Source: a bacterium BMS3Bbin07
Lineage (GTDB): Bacteria; Nitrospirota; Thermodesulfovibrionia; Thermodesulfovibrionales; JdFR-85
DNA: 8,160 nt
Assembly (NCBI GenBank): GCA_002898135.1
Contig: BDTQ01000261.1
Span: forward strand, 1 to 8,160
Direction: 5' to 3'
Notes under the pieces: generated by a model
What the model was told of the DNA's origin: nothing
The model's database searches: none
The model's input: the letters and a program-made list of their open reading frames with translations, nothing else
Position numbers and translations under genes: made by a program
Part shown: positions 6,426-8,160 of the stretch, piece after piece
How positions within the stretch are numbered: position 1 is the stretch's first letter
Layout: each line of letters starts with the position of its first letter

Positions 6426-7625
6426 TTAACTTAGTCCCTCTAAATTCCAGTTCTCAAGCTCATTCCTTATTACGCTTATATCCGTCCTGTTTTCGATTGC
6501 CTTTAAAATCTTTCTCATATCCTTTATATCTCCGTAAAGAATTGTGCCGATTATGGTGTTTCCCTTGATGACGAGTTTTTTATAGATGAATTTGCCGGGA
6601 TATTTTATTACTATTGATTCGTGCTTCCCTTCGGCGTCAATGTTGCCGGCTGCAACAAGCCCCACCCCTGCAATCTTCAGAAAATTGGATATTGTAGTGC
6701 CTTCATAAACGGCGCTTCCTTCAGCCATATTTATCCCTGCAACCTCACCCTGTTTTTCTGCAGCAGGCCATATCCCGTAGAAGACGCCCCTGTGTTGTAT
6801 CAAATCTCCTGCAGCGTAAATATCCGGCAAATCCGTTTCCATCCTGTCATTAACGATCAGGCCTTTTTCAATCGTCAGTCCGGCCTTTTGGGCAAGGGCT
6901 GCATTTGGCCTGACGCCTGCAGATATGATTATCATGTCGCAGTCAATCCTTCTTCCATCTTCAAGCAATACCCCCTCAACCTTGTCTGCTCCAAATATCT
7001 CTTTTGTTTTTGTGCCGAGATAGAATCTGAATCCCATCTTCTCCATTTGTGTCCTGAGTATATCGGCACCGTCAGGGTCCATCTGTCTTGGAAGAAGCCT
7101 CGGGAAAAACTCAACGACTGCAACAGAGATGCCGGACTTTCTCAGTGCATTCCCTGCCTCAAGGCCGAGCACACCGCCTCCGATAATAAGTAGACGCTTA
7201 TTGCCCATCCCTGCATACTCTCTTATTGCAATTGCATCTTTCAGGGTCCTGAGAGTAAAGACCCCTTTTTTATCGGCACCGGCAATGGCAGGAACAAAGG
7301 GTATTCCACCTGTTGCCATCAGGAGCTTGTCATATTTCAGTTTTTTATCAGGTGATATGGTCAGTTCCTTTTTTGCAACATCTATATCAGTTACAGCTCT
7401 ATTCAGGATAAGGTTGATTTTGTTTTCTTCATACCAGGTGTCCTTTTTTAAAATAATACTTTTCTCATCAACATCCCCGGACAGAAAGTCTATGAGCCTT
7501 ATTCTGCTGTAAAAGGGATATGCCTCATCACTAATAATGGTTATCATGCCGTCATTGTCAATCTTTCTGATTAATGCTGCCGCAGTTGTGCCCGCAACAC
7601 CGTTTCCTGCTATGACGTATTTCAT
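6426..7625 (-). CDS. FAD/NAD(P)-dependent oxidoreductase, NirB N-terminal-like
   Basis: The protein has 399 residues from the chosen start and a two-dinucleotide-fold (pyridine nucleotide-disulfide reductase class I-like) layout. An FAD-binding GNGVAG lies at 7-12, an NAD(P)-binding IIGGGVLGLEAG at about 147-158, and the second FAD motif IYAAGD at 269-274. There is only one cysteine (C229), so no redox-active disulfide; it should pass electrons to a partner protein. The C-terminal YKKLVIKGNTIIGTILYGD block resembles the NAD(P)H-FAD half of nitrite reductase NirB, but the siroheme part is absent. Rubredoxin/ferredoxin reductase-like roles are the alternatives. Two in-frame ATGs exist (7629-7631 and 7623-7625). 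The second is preferred because AGGAGG is 9 bases away rather than 3, and it yields the usual MKYVIAGNG start. Confidence 0.9.
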   Translation of the reverse strand: MKYVIAGNGVAGTTAAALIRKIDNDGMITIISDEAYPFYSRIRLIDFLSGDVDEKSIILKKDTWYEENKINLILNRAVTDIDVAKKELTISPDKKLKYDKLLMATGGIPFVPAIAGADKKGVFTLRTLKDAIAIREYAGMGNKRLLIIGGGVLGLEAGNALRKSGISVAVVEFFPRLLPRQMDPDGADILRTQMEKMGFRFYLGTKTKEIFGADKVEGVLLEDGRRIDCDMIIISAGVRPNAALAQKAGLTIEKGLIVNDRMETDLPDIYAAGDLIQHRGVFYGIWPAAEKQGEVAGINMAEGSAVYEGTTISNFLKIAGVGLVAAGNIDAEGKHESIVIKYPGKFIYKKLVIKGNTIIGTILYGDIKDMRKILKAIENRTDISVIRNELENWNLEGLS

Positions 7626-7634
7626 CCTCATTCT

Positions 7635-7640
7635 CCTCCT
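7635..7640 (-). promoter_or_regulatory. Shine-Dalgarno AGGAGG of the oxidoreductase gene
   Basis: AGGAGG on the minus strand is 3 bases before the first ATG and 9 bases before the second. Usual spacing favours the second, shortening the protein by two residues. A shifted match in the same purine run could still serve the first ATG. Confidence 0.6.
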
Positions 7641-7647
7641 CTTTTAT

Positions 7648-7788
7648 AAGTATAAAGACGCATAGCGCATGGCGCAAAGCGTTAAGAGTCCCTACGCGCC
7701 ATGCCCTCTGCGCTATGCGTCTTTATACTTCCCCGCTCTGCGCCATGCTCTCTGCGCCCTGCGCCTTTGTCTTTACCGCTCTGCGCTT
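7648..7788. repeat. Composite heptamer/linker palindromic repeat, copy 3, with a 22-bp perfect inverted repeat
   Basis: The left part holds CGCATAG, CGCATGG, CGCAAAG (7659-7679), then the core TTAAGAGTCCC (7682-7692). The right part holds CCATGCC, CTCTGCG, CTATGCG (7699-7719), a 16-base linker, CTCTGCG, CCATGCT, CTCTGCG, CCCTGCG (7736-7763), a 15-base linker (7764-7778) and CTCTGCG (7779-7785). Positions 7648-7669 and 7709-7730 are exact reverse complements (22 bp), with a 39-base loop containing the core and a further TGGCGC/GCGCCA pairing. It starts 17 bases upstream of the first ATG of the oxidoreductase gene, so its leader would be highly structured. Confidence 0.9.
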
Positions 7789-7859
7789 CTATCTCCTGTG
7801 TGTATAATACTATAAAATCAGGGCTGGGGGGATATTGACCTTCACACACCATTGCTTTT

Positions 7860-7998
7860 ACACACCCCATAATCCCCTTTTTAGAGGGGAGTTATATGCT
7901 TGCTGCTTGCTCACCGCCCATTACCCCGTTTCGTTCCTGCTGATGGGCCGAAGACTGTCAAGGTTTCCCCTCTATCAAGAGGGGATTAAGGGGTGTGT
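7860..7998. repeat. 139-bp nested palindromic (MITE-like) element
   Basis: The ends ACACACCCC (7860-7868) and GGGGTGTGT (7990-7998) are exact reverse complements. The similarity continues for about 30 bases per arm (7860-7891 against 7964-7998) with few differences. Each arm also folds on itself: CCCCT/AGGGG in the left, and CCCCTCT-ATCA-AGAGGGG (7967-7984) in the right. The middle contains GCCCAT/ATGGGC (7916-7921, 7943-7948). No coding frame is present. No clear target-site duplication flanks it, so mobility is only suspected. Confidence 0.7.
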
Positions 7999-8086
7999 TC
8001 TTTTTTGAAATCTGAGACATCTGCGGATAAGTATTCTACTGTTGTCTCCGTTAACTGACATCCACAAGACCACAAACTTTTTTTTT

Positions 8087-8155
8087 AGACAGGATTAACA
8101 GGATAAAGGAAGGGATAGGGCCCTGCAGTTAATCAGTTATCCTGAAACATCCTGT
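8087..8155. repeat. ACAGGAT inverted repeat
   Basis: Positions 8089-8106 carry ACAGGATTAACAGGATAA and positions 8137-8155 carry a near reverse complement (TTATCCTGAAACATCCTGT) around a 30-base loop that includes AGGGCCCT. A T-run (8078-8086) precedes it. Short tandem ACAGGAT words next to T-runs recur in environmental bacterial genomes (from memory, not checked). The element may continue past the window edge. Confidence 0.55.
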
Positions 8156-8160
8156 ACATC

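Larger units (their letters stand above)
7632..8160. other. 529-bp gene-free right end made largely of repeats
   Basis: No credible gene or tRNA is seen. Besides the oxidoreductase ribosome binding site it holds repeat copy 3 (7648-7788), a nested palindromic element (7860-7998) and an ACAGGAT inverted repeat (8087-8155). Short frames here run through the repeats and lack ribosome binding sites or family features. The two unassigned stretches (7789-7859, 7999-8086) are AT-rich; the second contains T-runs but no convincing promoter for the oxidoreductase gene. Confidence 0.7.

Noticed and set aside
6621..7193. Plus-strand 190-codon frame
   Set aside because: It is antisense to the oxidoreductase gene, which has intact FAD and NAD motifs on the other strand.
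7682..7870. Minus-strand 62-codon frame upstream of the oxidoreductase
   Set aside because: It is translated repeat sequence, rich in R, G, A and E, with no family features or convincing ribosome binding site.
7967..8006. Plus-strand intrinsic terminator (AGAGGGG hairpin, then a T-rich run)
   Set aside because: There is no plus-strand gene to terminate, the T-run is about 15 bases from the stem, and the hairpin is part of the larger palindromic element.

Overview
All eight protein genes found here lie on the minus strand, so transcription runs from right to left. Base composition is moderate, with AT-rich gaps. The content suggests an anaerobic or microaerophilic Gram-negative-type bacterium, perhaps Nitrospirota or a former deltaproteobacterium. 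The evidence is an oxygen-sensitive class I fumarase, a methyltetrahydrofolate:corrinoid methyltransferase homologue, a ferritin-like di-iron protein, two radical SAM enzymes (one cobalamin-dependent) and many intergenic palindromic repeats. The taxonomic guess is inference only.

In transcription order the window starts with a gene-free right end (7632-8160) that holds three different repeat elements. Next come a NirB-like FAD/NAD(P) oxidoreductase (6426-7625), a repeat-filled spacer, and tpiA-secG (5085-6209), which is central carbon metabolism plus protein export. A 184-bp spacer follows, with a 13-bp inverted repeat beside a good sigma70-type promoter. This leads into two radical SAM genes (SPASM-like, 3869-4900; B12-binding, 2408-3823). 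After a further promoter whose predicted transcript would begin with a hairpin come an AcsE-like methyltransferase and an overlapping ferritin-like gene (991-2264). A third repeat-filled spacer precedes the class I fumarase alpha subunit (1-775), which runs off the left edge and starts at TTG.

The most striking signal is not a gene. Three intergenic gaps (801-980, 6260-6412, 7648-7788) share one composite repeat. It consists of clusters of a heptamer, CNNTGCG with a variable dinucleotide, separated by 14-16-base linkers related to TCTTATCCTTAAACG. Each copy is arranged as a large imperfect palindrome around a shared core, TTAAGAGTCCC. In the first copy this gives an exact 29-base period. Two other palindromic elements lie at 7860-7998 and 8087-8155.

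Functionally, the fumarase and methyltransferase fit a reductive C1/C4 carbon metabolism (Wood-Ljungdahl and partial TCA). The radical SAM pair looks like a self-contained modification or biosynthesis unit of unknown substrate. The repeats probably act as transcript-end or mRNA-stability structures, or are remnants of small non-autonomous mobile elements.
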